Below, in pieces: positions 23,125-32,288 of a DNA stretch of 64,000 nt (position 1 is its first letter; the number at the start of each line of letters is the position of its first letter). Under the pieces are notes generated by a model. That model was given only the letters and a program-made list of their open reading frames with translations, did not search any database and was not told the DNA's origin. The stretch is from Actinotignum urinale DSM 15805 (GTDB lineage Bacteria; Actinomycetota; Actinomycetes; Actinomycetales; Actinomycetaceae). The stretch covers positions 1 to 64,000 of the forward strand of contig NZ_ATUY01000005.1 in the NCBI RefSeq assembly GCF_000420445.1, in the 5' to 3' direction. A program made the position numbers and the translations under genes.

Positions 23125-25446
23125 ATGAACAGCGAACCAGTTGCCGCAACCACCGATAAAAAAGCAACAACCGTGAAAAAAACGTCAACCACAGCCACCG
23201 CGAAAAAGGAGACAGCGAAAGTAAAGCCAGCTCAGGCGAAGAAAACACCGGCAGCGGAGAAAGCACCGGTAGCTACAAAAAAAGCTTCGGCATCGTCGTC
23301 GAAAACAACAAAAACCGTAGCTCCAAAGAAAGAACCCGCAAAAACAGTCAAGAAGGCACACGCAAAAACAGCGAAGAAGAAGCCGGCCGCTCTTGATCCG
23401 GCACCCGGGTTTATGACAGCTTTCCCCGAGGCTCCAGCCTCACCCGTTCCTGCGAACCTTTCAAATATCGGGCGTATTCCGATTATGGATATTACGCCAA
23501 ACGTTCAAAACGGTTCCTGGGCCGCGAAGGGCACGGAAAAGGAAGCATTCCCGGTTCGGGCAACGGTGTGGCGCGAGGGTCACGATCTTTTCGCCTGCGA
23601 AGCGGTGCTTGTGGATCCGGATGGTAAAGAAGTGCAGGCGTCCCCCATGGTTCTCGTTCACCCGGGCCTCGGGCGTTACGAAGCGTGGCTCACCCCGCAA
23701 ACCACAGGAAACTATTCGTATTTCGTGCGTGCATGGTCGGACACCTTTGCCACATGGAAGCATAATGCGGAAATGAAGCTCCCGCTCGATCAGGACGTGG
23801 ATCTTGTGTTCCTTGAGGCGGACCACCTGTTGCGTCGCGTGAGCAAGTTGCTTCCGCGCGGAAGTAAGGATCGCCCGCTGCTGAACGACGCCCTGGCGGT
23901 TATTCGCAGAAAGACAATTCCGGCCTCCGTTCGTTTCGCGTCAGCAACGTCCGAACCGATTATGGATATTATCAGCCGTTATCCCCTGCGTGATTTCCTG
24001 ACCGAATCCTCACGTTTCCCGCTGGCGGTGGATCGCGAACTTGCCCTGGCAGGTTCCTGGTATGAAATGTTCCCGCGTTCCGTGGGCGCATGGAAGGATG
24101 ACGACGGCAACTGGAATTCCGGTACCTTGCGTAGCGCATCGGAAGATTTGCCACGTATTGCGAATATGGGCTTTGACATTGTCTATTTGACGCCGATTCA
24201 CCCGATTGGTTTAACGGACCGCAAGGGGAAGAATAACTCGTTGACGGCGCTTCCGGGCGAACCTGGCTCCCCTTACGCAATCGGCGCGGCTGAAGGTGGC
24301 CACGATGCCATCCACCCCGATTTGGGAACAATTGATGATTTCGATGCATTTGTTGCCCGCGCCAAGGAACTTGGGCTTGAGGTTGCGATGGATGTGGCAC
24401 TCCAATGCTCCCCGGACCATCCGTGGTTGAAGGAACACCCGGATTGGTTCAGCCACCGCGCCGACGGCACGATTGCTTTCGCAGAAAACCCGCCGAAGAA
24501 ATACCAGGATATTTACCCGCTGAACTTCGACCATGATCCGGAAGGTATTTACGAAGAGATTAAGCGAATTCTCGAATATTGGGTGTCTCATGGCGTCACC
24601 CTCTTCCGCGTAGATAACCCGCATACGAAGCCACTCACTTTCTGGCAGCGTATTCTCGCATACTTCCGCGAAAAGCATCCCGATGTTATTTTCCTGTCCG
24701 AAGCATTCACGGCTCCGCCTATGATGCGTGGCCTGGGCGCCATTGGTTTCCACCAGTCCTACTGCTACTACGCATGGCGTAACGAGAAGAAGGAAATTGA
24801 GGATTATCTGTGGGAAGTTGCCCGCGAATCCGATAGCGTGTTGCGCCCGACCTTCTGGCCAACAACACACGATATTCTCACTCCGTTTATGCAGCACGGT
24901 GGCCCGAATGCGTGGCGTATGCGCGCGATTCTAGCGGGAACTGGTGCCCCCACCTACGGCATTTATTCCGGTTACGAATTTGTGGAAGATATTCCGCGCG
25001 GCAAGTTCGAAGAGCAGAATAACAACGAAAAGTACGAATACCGCCCCCGCGATTACACCCGCGATCCCTACGGAATTCAGTTGCTCCTTGGCCAGCTGAA
25101 CGAGATTCGTAAGAAACACACGGCTTTGCGTCGTCTGCGCGATATTCGTATTAACCCCACCTCGAACCCGAACATTTTGTGCTTCACCCGCACGGCTCGC
25201 CCGGAGGAGACCCCGGACGGCAAGTGGGATCACGTGATTGTCGTGGTTAATCTTGATCCACACAACACCCAGGAGGGCATCGTGGATCTCGATTTGACCG
25301 CGTTTACGGAGGATGGGGTTGCTCCCACCAACATTGAGGTGGTCGATCAGCTCGGTTACGGAACGTACACCTGGGATGCACATCCCTTTGTTCGCCTTGA
25401 TCCGTACCGCAATGTCGCCCACATCTTCGCGGTTCGTAAGCCGTAA
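23125..25446 (+). CDS. glgE: Maltosyltransferase GlgE (GH13_3)
   Basis: 773 residues. ATG at 23125 follows AAAGGA by six bases; an upstream start at 23041 has none. Residues 2-90 are an unusual Lys/Ala/Thr/Pro-rich tail (KKTPAAEK, ATKKASASSSK, AKTAKKKPAA) like histone H1-type extensions. The GlgE body follows from GRIPIMDITP. Nucleophile Asp is in LFRVDNPHTKPLTFW, acid Glu in VIFLSEAFTAPPMM, and MDVALQCSPDHPW is the family motif. It extends alpha-1,4-glucan with maltose units from maltose-1-phosphate made by the next gene's product. Confidence 0.95.
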   Translation: MNSEPVAATTDKKATTVKKTSTTATAKKETAKVKPAQAKKTPAAEKAPVATKKASASSSKTTKTVAPKKEPAKTVKKAHAKTAKKKPAALDPAPGFMTAFPEAPASPVPANLSNIGRIPIMDITPNVQNGSWAAKGTEKEAFPVRATVWREGHDLFACEAVLVDPDGKEVQASPMVLVHPGLGRYEAWLTPQTTGNYSYFVRAWSDTFATWKHNAEMKLPLDQDVDLVFLEADHLLRRVSKLLPRGSKDRPLLNDALAVIRRKTIPASVRFASATSEPIMDIISRYPLRDFLTESSRFPLAVDRELALAGSWYEMFPRSVGAWKDDDGNWNSGTLRSASEDLPRIANMGFDIVYLTPIHPIGLTDRKGKNNSLTALPGEPGSPYAIGAAEGGHDAIHPDLGTIDDFDAFVARAKELGLEVAMDVALQCSPDHPWLKEHPDWFSHRADGTIAFAENPPKKYQDIYPLNFDHDPEGIYEEIKRILEYWVSHGVTLFRVDNPHTKPLTFWQRILAYFREKHPDVIFLSEAFTAPPMMRGLGAIGFHQSYCYYAWRNEKKEIEDYLWEVARESDSVLRPTFWPTTHDILTPFMQHGGPNAWRMRAILAGTGAPTYGIYSGYEFVEDIPRGKFEEQNNNEKYEYRPRDYTRDPYGIQLLLGQLNEIRKKHTALRRLRDIRINPTSNPNILCFTRTARPEETPDGKWDHVIVVVNLDPHNTQEGIVDLDLTAFTEDGVAPTNIEVVDQLGYGTYTWDAHPFVRLDPYRNVAHIFAVRKP

Positions 25447-25460
25447 CTGTTCCTTAAAGG

Positions 25461-25501
25461 TATGAGTAGCCGTTTTGCTGTAACTCCAACGGCTGCTCAT
25501 A
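25461..25501 (+). terminator. Hairpin after glgE
   Basis: TATGAGTAGCCGTT (25461-25474) pairs with AACGGCTGCTCATA (25488-25501), with one mismatch, loop of 13. No T-run, but strong and 14 bases past the stop. Confidence 0.6.
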
Positions 25502-25509
25502 CGAGGGGT

Positions 25510-25592
25510 GCGTGGCGGTTCATGTGTAATTTGCGTGGTTAATAAGTAACCTGCGCGGTTCACACGTAACCAACGCGATTCGCACGTAATTC
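25510..25592. repeat. Degenerate ~20-base tandem array copying the glgE 3' end
   Basis: Four units (25510, 25532, 25552, 25572) follow the pattern TGCGCGGTTCACACGTAACC. The last codons and stop of glgE, at 25428-25447, read CGCGGTTCGTAAGCCGTAAC, the same motif. Confidence 0.65.
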
Positions 25593-25625
25593 GCGCAATC
25601 ACCTATCCCTGTAAAATAAGGGTTT

Positions 25626-27566
25626 ATGAACATAAACGACCTTCATTCGGCACTCGGTTCGTGGCTCACCACTCACACGTGGGGCCCTGAACCGGGTGCC
25701 GATTTTCGCATTCTTTCGCTCCGAGAAATATGTTCGGACGGCTTCACTTTACGTTTCGCATGGGTCCTCATCGAATCGGGAAACGTCACCTACAACGTCC
25801 CATGTATTTTCGACGACGCGGCTGGCGCCGAAACTCGCGTCCATGACGCTGTTTACCATCCTTTCGGCCAGCGCATCATTTTTGAGTTGGCTACGGGATT
25901 ACATGGCTTGGTGTGGAAGAATATTCCCTCCCCCGTGTGGGATTCGGATTTTCTTCACGCTCAACAACCGTGTATCGAAACGCATCCTCTGGCTGGAAGC
26001 AGCGGCGAAAAGTCCTCACTTGACGAAATGTTCGGCAAAGATAATCTTGCATCTACCCCGGAGCAAACGTGCGTGAACGGGCGTGGCGCCGGGCAGAACA
26101 CAGGACATGGCGCCGGGCAGAACACAGCACAGGACACGGGACAGGGCACCGAGCAAAACACCGGACGGGACACGGGACAGGACTCCTGCGTCGTCGATAA
26201 AAATAAAAGGGCGAAAGAGGCCTTCGCCAATTGTGGTGGCGAGGTTCTGGATGCGAAGGTATATGGTGGCGAACAGTCCAACACCTCCATTATTTATACG
26301 ACGAGGGCGAAACCCGTCATTATTAAACTTTTCCGCAGATACCTTGAAGGCTGTAACCCTGACTGTGAGCTTTCCAATGTGTTAGCCGGTAGCGAGGTCA
26401 TCCCCGAACCCTACGGGTATGCGAGCCTGGTGGGCGAGAACGCAACGGGACAATATACCGCGAGCGCGGAATCTTCTTGCGTACATACGGGCAAGTATCA
26501 TGTGGGCACCGCGGACACAGACAGTCCTCACGCGAGCGCGGACGTATTGTATGCCTCGGAATTTTGTGAGGGCGCTATTGACGGCTGGAGGTTTATTACC
26601 TCGCATCTCAGAGATGCGGTAGAAGCTGTAGACGCAGTAGAAGCAGTAAGCGGGGTGAATGCTGAATGTGGAAAAGGGGCGGAAGGCCATACGCGAAGCA
26701 TAGCGCCTCCCGCTCGTCTTAACGACATAACACGTGAACAGTGCGTTGCCCTGGGGCGTTTAACGAAAAAATATCTGGATATTCTTGCCCGCGAGTGCCC
26801 CACAGTTTGCGCAAGTGCCCAGGAAAAGCGAATAATGCGGGAAATCTGGGATGAGCGGGCCCGCGACGCCCTTGCTGTGTGCCCCGAGCTCGTCCCGTTT
26901 TCGTCACGCATTTCCCGTATTTTCGACGAGGCAGAACACTCCGAGTGGCCACAACTACAGCGTATTCATGGGGATTTCCATCTTGGGCAGGTACTGCGCG
27001 TCCCTTCCCTGAGTGTTTCGGCGCAAGAACCAGGGCGCTTCTCTGAAGAAAACACGCCTAGCGCTACTATCGCCACACACGACGCAACCACACATAAAGG
27101 TGAGGCACAGGCCAGGCGCGCAACCGTCGTCGAAAATCCTTCACCATACGAAAATAGCGATACGGGCGAGGCGCACGGTAACTCTTGCCCCGCTAACACC
27201 TATCGAACCGAGCCGGGGGCAACACATTGGGTCGTTATTGATTTTGAGGGTGAACCTTTGCGGTCGCTCTCCCAGCGACGTCGCCCAGATCTTGCGTTGC
27301 GGGACGTTGCCGGAATGATTCGGTCTTTTGATTACGCCGCGGGTTACGCTATACGTGAAGGGCTTGATGAGCGTAGCGCTCATTCCTGGCGTAGCGCCGC
27401 AATATCGGCTTTTTACCGGGGATATGGCGCGATTCCGCAGCAGTTTCTTTCCCTGTATCGTGCCCTAATCATAGACAAAGTCCTCTACGAAATTACTTAC
27501 GAGGCAAAAATGCGTCCAGATTGGCTTTTTATTCCTCTCGCTGGAGCTTTATTCTTGCTAGAATAG
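25626..27566 (+). CDS. mak: Maltokinase (Pep2/Mak) with low-complexity inserts
   Basis: 646 residues; the family is usually about 440-470. ATG 25626 follows AGGG. Kinase hallmarks: [20 protein letters not shown] near 230, the catalytic [10 protein letters not shown] near 445, and [20 protein letters not shown] near 540 followed by [17 protein letters not shown]. Extra sequence is inserted at about 130-195 (imperfect GAGQNTGH and DTGQ repeats), 265-305, 325-362 ([12 protein letters not shown]) and 458-534, all between conserved segments, so the enzyme should still work. It makes maltose-1-phosphate for GlgE using ATP. It lies between glgE and glgB. Confidence 0.93.
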   Translation: MNINDLHSALGSWLTTHTWGPEPGADFRILSLREICSDGFTLRFAWVLIESGNVTYNVPCIFDDAAGAETRVHDAVYHPFGQRIIFELATGLHGLVWKNIPSPVWDSDFLHAQQPCIETHPLAGSSGEKSSLDEMFGKDNLASTPEQTCVNGRGAGQNTGHGAGQNTAQDTGQGTEQNTGRDTGQDSCVVDKNKRAKEAFANCGGEVLDAKVYGGEQSNTSIIYTTRAKPVIIKLFRRYLEGCNPDCELSNVLAGSEVIPEPYGYASLVGENATGQYTASAESSCVHTGKYHVGTADTDSPHASADVLYASEFCEGAIDGWRFITSHLRDAVEAVDAVEAVSGVNAECGKGAEGHTRSIAPPARLNDITREQCVALGRLTKKYLDILARECPTVCASAQEKRIMREIWDERARDALAVCPELVPFSSRISRIFDEAEHSEWPQLQRIHGDFHLGQVLRVPSLSVSAQEPGRFSEENTPSATIATHDATTHKGEAQARRATVVENPSPYENSDTGEAHGNSCPANTYRTEPGATHWVVIDFEGEPLRSLSQRRRPDLALRDVAGMIRSFDYAAGYAIREGLDERSAHSWRSAAISAFYRGYGAIPQQFLSLYRALIIDKVLYEITYEAKMRPDWLFIPLAGALFLLE

Positions 27567-27660
27567 CTTCAAGCAATTAAAAGTTCGGATTTCACTGACG
27601 GTGTCTTGTGTGAATCGTACAGGTAACCGGCATGCCGTTCAGTGCAGAGAGGCACTACTG

Positions 27661-29919
27661 ATGAATAATTACGTTCAGGTCGATACAACACTTTTAGATG
27701 CGGTATCGAACGGGTGGCATTACGCTCCTCACGACATTTTAGGACCACATAGTAATGGCGAAACTGTTACTATTCGCGTTATTCGTCGTTTGGCCGACGA
27801 AGTTTTCATTGAAACCTTAGATGGGCGTTACCAGGCCGAACATGAATTTAACGGCATTTGGCGCGCGGTACTTCCAACGGCGGAAATACCGGATTACCGC
27901 GTCATTGCTGTTTATGGCGGAGTTGAGGATCGAAGCGATGATCCCTACCGCTTCATGCCAACCCTCGGGGAAACCGATATCTATCTCATTAGCGAAGGTC
28001 GCCACGAACAATTGTGGGAAGCACTAGGCGCACATGTCCGCCGTTTCCCCTCCGTTCTTGGTGATGTAGAAGGAACCTCCTTCTCCGTGTGGGCACCCAA
28101 CGCGAAAGCTGTCCGCGTCGTCGGTGATTTTAACGGCTGGGACGGAACACTTCACTCTATGCGTAGCCTTGGCGAATCTGGTTTGTGGGAAATTTTCATT
28201 CCGCAGGCACGCGCAGGTAGCCGCTATAAGTTTGAAATCCAGTACAAGGATTTGTCCTGGCATCAGAAAGCTGATCCTATGGCTCGCTATTCTGAAACGG
28301 CTCCATCCACGGCCTCTATTGTGACGGAATCCTCCTACGAGTGGCAGGATGAGGAATGGATGAAGAACCGCGTCAACCCGATGGATGGCCCCATTTCTAT
28401 TTACGAGGTTCATCTTGGCTCCTGGCGTCAGGGATTGAGCTACAGTGAGATTGCTGATCAGCTTATTGGGCACGTCAAGTATTGCGGTTTCACCCACGTC
28501 GAGTTTATGCCCGTTGCAGAGCACCCCTTCACTCCCTCATGGGGCTATCAGGTAACGGGGTATTTCGCGCCAACATCACGTTACGGAACCCCGGACCAGT
28601 TGCGTTACCTCATTGATCGCCTCCACCAGGCAGGTATTGGTGTTCTTACCGATTGGGTTCCCGCGCACTTTGCCACCGACGAATGGGCTCTCGCCAACTT
28701 TGATGGAGAACCGCTCTACGAAGATCCCAACCCGAAGCGTGGCGCCCACCCGGATTGGGGAACGTTGGTGTTCAACTTCGGTCGCCGGGAGGTACGCAAC
28801 TTCCTCGTCGCCAATGCTCTGTATTGGTTGGAAGAGTTCCATTTCGACGGCATTCGTGCCGACGCTGTTGCCTCCATGCTGTACCTTGATTACTCGCGTG
28901 ACGATGGGCAGTGGGAACCGAATGTGTATGGTGGACGTGAGAATCTTGAGGCCATCCAGTTCTTGCAGGAAACCAATGCAACCGTGTATCGTCGCAATCC
29001 GGGTGCCCTCATGATCGCGGAGGAATCCACATCCTGGCCTGGCGTTACCGGCATGACAGACGGTGGCGGGCTTGGTTTCGGACTCAAGTGGAACATGGGG
29101 TGGATGAACGATACGCTCAGCTACTTTAAGGAAGAACCCGTCAACCGTAGTTGGCATCATGGGGAAATCACGTTCTCCATGGTCTATGCGTATTCAGAGA
29201 ACTTTATGCTCCCCATTTCGCACGACGAGGTTGTGCACGGCAAGGGCTCTCTATACGGGAAGATGCCGGGCGACGATTGGGCTAAGCGCGCTAATATGCG
29301 TCTGTTGTTCTCCTACATGTGGGCACATCCCGGTAAGCAACTGTTGTTCATGGGGCAGGAATTCGGGCAGATTCGTGAATGGAACGATAATTCTTCGCTT
29401 GATTGGTGGCTCACCGAACAACCGGGCCACGATGGCATTATGAGCCTTGTAAAGCGTTTGAATGAAATTTATAAAGAAAATCCAGCTCTTTACAGCGACG
29501 ATTTCACGCCTCACGGATTCGAATGGATTGATGGTTCGGATGCGAACGGCAATGTTATTACGTTCCTGCGCCGTAGCAAGGACGGTAAGGACGTGATTGC
29601 GGTTGCCTGTAACTTCTCCGGAGTTCCTCACAACGATTACCGTATTGGTTTACCTGAAGGTGGCGTGTGGGAAGAAATTCTCAACTCTGACGCTGTGGAA
29701 TATGGCGGAAGTGGTGTCGGTAATCTTGGCAAGGTTGTTGCCGACGAGCAGGAATGGAACGGACGTCCATATTCGGCACCTGTTCAACTTCCACCGCTCG
29801 GCGTTGTTTACCTTAAGCCAACCCACACTATGCCTGAGGTAGCTGAGGATTGCGCTTGCGAGGAAGGCGCTGCCGAGGCTACGGCTGTTGCTGAAAAGGC
29901 AGAAGGTACCGAAAAGTAA
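27661..29919 (+). CDS. glgB: 1,4-alpha-glucan branching enzyme
   Basis: 752 residues. ATG 27661 follows GAGAGG by eight bases; a GTG at 27601 lacks a site. Two CBM48-like N-terminal domains ([16 protein letters not shown] and [19 protein letters not shown]) precede the GH13 barrel. Nucleophile Asp lies in [17 protein letters not shown], Glu in [15 protein letters not shown], and the third acid in [13 protein letters not shown]. The C-terminus ends in an Ala/Glu-rich tail ([16 protein letters not shown]). It adds alpha-1,6 branches to the GlgE polymer. Confidence 0.96.
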   Translation: MNNYVQVDTTLLDAVSNGWHYAPHDILGPHSNGETVTIRVIRRLADEVFIETLDGRYQAEHEFNGIWRAVLPTAEIPDYRVIAVYGGVEDRSDDPYRFMPTLGETDIYLISEGRHEQLWEALGAHVRRFPSVLGDVEGTSFSVWAPNAKAVRVVGDFNGWDGTLHSMRSLGESGLWEIFIPQARAGSRYKFEIQYKDLSWHQKADPMARYSETAPSTASIVTESSYEWQDEEWMKNRVNPMDGPISIYEVHLGSWRQGLSYSEIADQLIGHVKYCGFTHVEFMPVAEHPFTPSWGYQVTGYFAPTSRYGTPDQLRYLIDRLHQAGIGVLTDWVPAHFATDEWALANFDGEPLYEDPNPKRGAHPDWGTLVFNFGRREVRNFLVANALYWLEEFHFDGIRADAVASMLYLDYSRDDGQWEPNVYGGRENLEAIQFLQETNATVYRRNPGALMIAEESTSWPGVTGMTDGGGLGFGLKWNMGWMNDTLSYFKEEPVNRSWHHGEITFSMVYAYSENFMLPISHDEVVHGKGSLYGKMPGDDWAKRANMRLLFSYMWAHPGKQLLFMGQEFGQIREWNDNSSLDWWLTEQPGHDGIMSLVKRLNEIYKENPALYSDDFTPHGFEWIDGSDANGNVITFLRRSKDGKDVIAVACNFSGVPHNDYRIGLPEGGVWEEILNSDAVEYGGSGVGNLGKVVADEQEWNGRPYSAPVQLPPLGVVYLKPTHTMPEVAEDCACEEGAAEATAVAEKAEGTEK

Positions 29920-29934
29920 CTTTCTTCACCTGGC

Positions 29935-29970
29935 GGGGGGTGTGAAAACTACGTAGTTTTCACACCCCCC
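29935..29970 (+). terminator. Perfect 36-base palindrome after glgB
   Basis: GGGGGGTGTGAAAACTAC is followed by its exact complement, with no loop bases beyond the dyad centre. Placed 16 bases after the glgB stop, it could stop transcription from both sides. Confidence 0.75.
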
Positions 29971-29987
29971 GCTCGTGTCAAACCTGC

Positions 29988-30092
29988 GAGAACAATGCCG
30001 TAGCCAACTTCTTACGGGCATCTTTCAGGCATTATCAGTGAGAAATATATGCCTGATGTAATGCGCCCGATATAACGCGCCCGATATAACGC
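29988..30092. repeat. Copy of the 3' end of the thioredoxin-fold gene, and GCGCCCGATATAAC repeats
   Basis: 29988-30027 matches 30141-30180, the last 13 codons and stop of the next gene, at about 33 of 40 bases. GCGCCCGATATAAC then occurs at 30063-30076 and 30077-30090, each with C or G joining. Confidence 0.7.
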
Positions 30093-30139
30093 GCCTGAGC
30101 AAAGCATGAAATGGCATAGAGCTAACGAAAAACAGACGT

Positions 30140-31018
30140 TTAGAACAGCGCCATAGCCAACTTCTTACGTGCGTCTTTCACAAGATCAGTCGATGCACCC
30201 ACAGCGTTAAACAACTCAAGAAGATGCACGCGGGCCTTTTCTTTTTCCTCCCCGCCACTCACACTAATCACATGAATAAGGCGCTGGAAAGCTAAATCTG
30301 GGCGTCCCCCGGCAACTTCCGTATCCGCAGCAAGAAGTTGCGCATCGACGTCCTGAATCCCGGCACTATCAGCCTTTGCAAGGACCTCCTCGGGCGACGT
30401 TCCCTCCACACGCTCAAGAAGAGAAATCTGGGCCAACCCAACAATGCCGGCTTCGTTACCCGGTTCTTCGTCGAGAAGTTTTGTGAATTCGGCATGGGCG
30501 AGCTTCATATCTCCGGCGTCCATCGCCTTCAGCGCAGCCACTTCATGCTCATTACGCAAAGGAGCCCCGGCTTCCTCTTCGTTTCCGCTAATACGCCCGG
30601 CAACACCCGCGCCTTTAGCTGCCTCAAGAAGCTGATCAATAACCTGAGATATTGCCTTTGTATCGGGGACGCCTTGGAAAAGAGGAACGGGTTGGCCTTT
30701 AATCACGGCAAGGGCCGTTGGGACAGCCTGAACACCAAAAGCCTGCACAAGCTGCACTTCTGTTTGAGCATTCACCACGGCAACCTGGAAGCGTCCGTCG
30801 CGGTTCTTACTTTCGTTTTCAAGAAGCGCGCCAACTTCTCCCGCTAAACCGTCCCCTGTAAATAGAACAATAACGGGAACCTGTTCCGAAAGCCCTGCAA
30901 CTTCTTGCAGTCCTTGAACATTTAATGTCCGCACATATTTTCCCGGAATTGCGGCAGCCTTTTCCTGTTCCTGCGCTGCTTTACGCGCACCTAAATCAAC
31001 GGCACCATACAGTGACAT
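30140..31018 (-). CDS. Thioredoxin-fold/TPR co-chaperone (CnoX/YbbN-like) without CxxC
   Basis: 292 residues, ATG after GAAGGAAG. Residues about 28-140 are a thioredoxin fold (VPVIVLFTGDGLAGEVGALL, FGVQAVPTALAVIKGQPV with the cis-Pro), and the active-site position reads TGDGLAGE with no Cys. The rest is helical repeats of TPR type (KAMDAGDMKLAHAEFTKLL, FQRLIHVISVSGG). This is the chaperedoxin layout; such proteins protect client proteins rather than exchange disulfides. Stands alone between glgB and a lipoprotein gene. Confidence 0.85.
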   Translation of the reverse strand: MSLYGAVDLGARKAAQEQEKAAAIPGKYVRTLNVQGLQEVAGLSEQVPVIVLFTGDGLAGEVGALLENESKNRDGRFQVAVVNAQTEVQLVQAFGVQAVPTALAVIKGQPVPLFQGVPDTKAISQVIDQLLEAAKGAGVAGRISGNEEEAGAPLRNEHEVAALKAMDAGDMKLAHAEFTKLLDEEPGNEAGIVGLAQISLLERVEGTSPEEVLAKADSAGIQDVDAQLLAADTEVAGGRPDLAFQRLIHVISVSGGEEKEKARVHLLELFNAVGASTDLVKDARKKLAMALF

Positions 31019-31163
31019 ATTCTTCCTTCAACATTGATCCATATTAATCTGATGATGAATCCGTGCGGGAAACATCGTGGTTGTTGTTACGACGGAAACC
31101 CAGCCCAAACCGTAGCAGGACATTTACGGAACACTCGCCGCGAAACATAACCATATTCACGGC

Positions 31164-31259
31164 GCACCCGCCACGAACAAGCCTTACCTAAAAGCAACCT
31201 CACGGCATATCCGCCACGAACAAGCCTCGCAACATATTCATCACGAACCAGCCTGGTTA
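31164..31259. repeat. Imperfect repeats abutting the lipoprotein stop codon
   Basis: CGCCACGAACAAGCCT occurs at 31169-31184 and 31212-31227, and a third form, TCACGAACCAGCCTGG, at 31241-31256 joins directly to the stop codon of the next gene. Confidence 0.65.
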
Positions 31260-32288
31260 CCCATTTTTCACATCGGTAATCACATAAGCGCTGGCAGAGA
31301 CCGCCGAAATATTCTTTTCCTTCGCCTTATCCGCGGGAACATAGAGAGCGATGGTGAAAGTACCGTTAATATCCATGTTTTTATTAACCCCGACCTCCGC
31401 ATTCGTCGCATTAGTTGCTAACGCAGCGATTCGTGGATCTTTCACCGTCATTTTTCCGCCATTTGCTGTTACGCTCAGCTTAATTCCGTGATTCACCTGG
31501 AAAATAACAAGCGCGCCACCATCTTCGGTGCGAAGAGCCTGAATTCCGTTATCGACAGGGGCAAAACTCTGCGCGGCCGTCCCAACACCCTGAACTCCTG
31601 CCTTATATCCCTCGAAGGTAGTAGCTAATTCTTTACGAACAGTATCAGGCTCCGTTGGAGAATTCCCCGCCGTATAAACTTTACCGCCGGTATCCGCGCC
31701 ATTGAGCGCATTAATATAGCCGTCCCGAATTTCTTTAGGTGAAGCAATGAGCCCCGCCTTATCCTCGGCAACTATGCTTTGCGCACCTTTTTCCCCGGCA
31801 GGAATTTTCGGCAACTTAGCGCCTGGCAAAATATCCATGGCCGCCCACACGGACCAGTTATCCCGCGCCTGATTCTGCACGAAAATATCAATTCCCTGAG
31901 TCGTCTTATTAGACGCCCAATTCACAATCGCAATAGCGTTTCGCGGGAATTTTTGCCCGGAAATAGCTAATGAATCAGTTGCCTGGGAGATTTCCGGCAT
32001 CTTGTATGCGTTGCCAAGAAGATGCTTCAAACGGTAATGCGCATCGCGTTCACGTGCGATGGGACCAGAAACACGCCCGTCGAAACCTTCCTTCTTTAAT
32101 TCTTTATCGCTCTGTTGCAATTTCTTGAAAATTGTGGGGATAACGGTTTCCTTAAATTTCGTGGTCGCAATCGCGGGACGATCTTCCACCTTTGCTTCTT
32201 TTGCACTGAGTGAGGAGGTTGCCCCACAACCAGCGAAAAGAATGCTCACTGCCGCAATGGCGCCGTAAATTCGTGTGTGCTTACGCAT
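31257..32288 (-). CDS. Lipoprotein of unknown function
   Basis: 343 residues. ATG 32288 overlaps the stop of the upstream gene (ATGCGTAA) and follows GAGGA. A lipobox LFAGC ends the signal peptide near residue 20. The body is soluble, with a C-terminal beta-rich part (GTFTIALYVPADKAKEKNIS, YVITDVKNG). No family recognised. Coupled translation with the membrane protein before it suggests that both act together at the cell surface. Confidence 0.75.
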   Translation of the reverse strand: MRKHTRIYGAIAAVSILFAGCGATSSLSAKEAKVEDRPAIATTKFKETVIPTIFKKLQQSDKELKKEGFDGRVSGPIARERDAHYRLKHLLGNAYKMPEISQATDSLAISGQKFPRNAIAIVNWASNKTTQGIDIFVQNQARDNWSVWAAMDILPGAKLPKIPAGEKGAQSIVAEDKAGLIASPKEIRDGYINALNGADTGGKVYTAGNSPTEPDTVRKELATTFEGYKAGVQGVGTAAQSFAPVDNGIQALRTEDGGALVIFQVNHGIKLSVTANGGKMTVKDPRIAALATNATNAEVGVNKNMDINGTFTIALYVPADKAKEKNISAVSASAYVITDVKNG

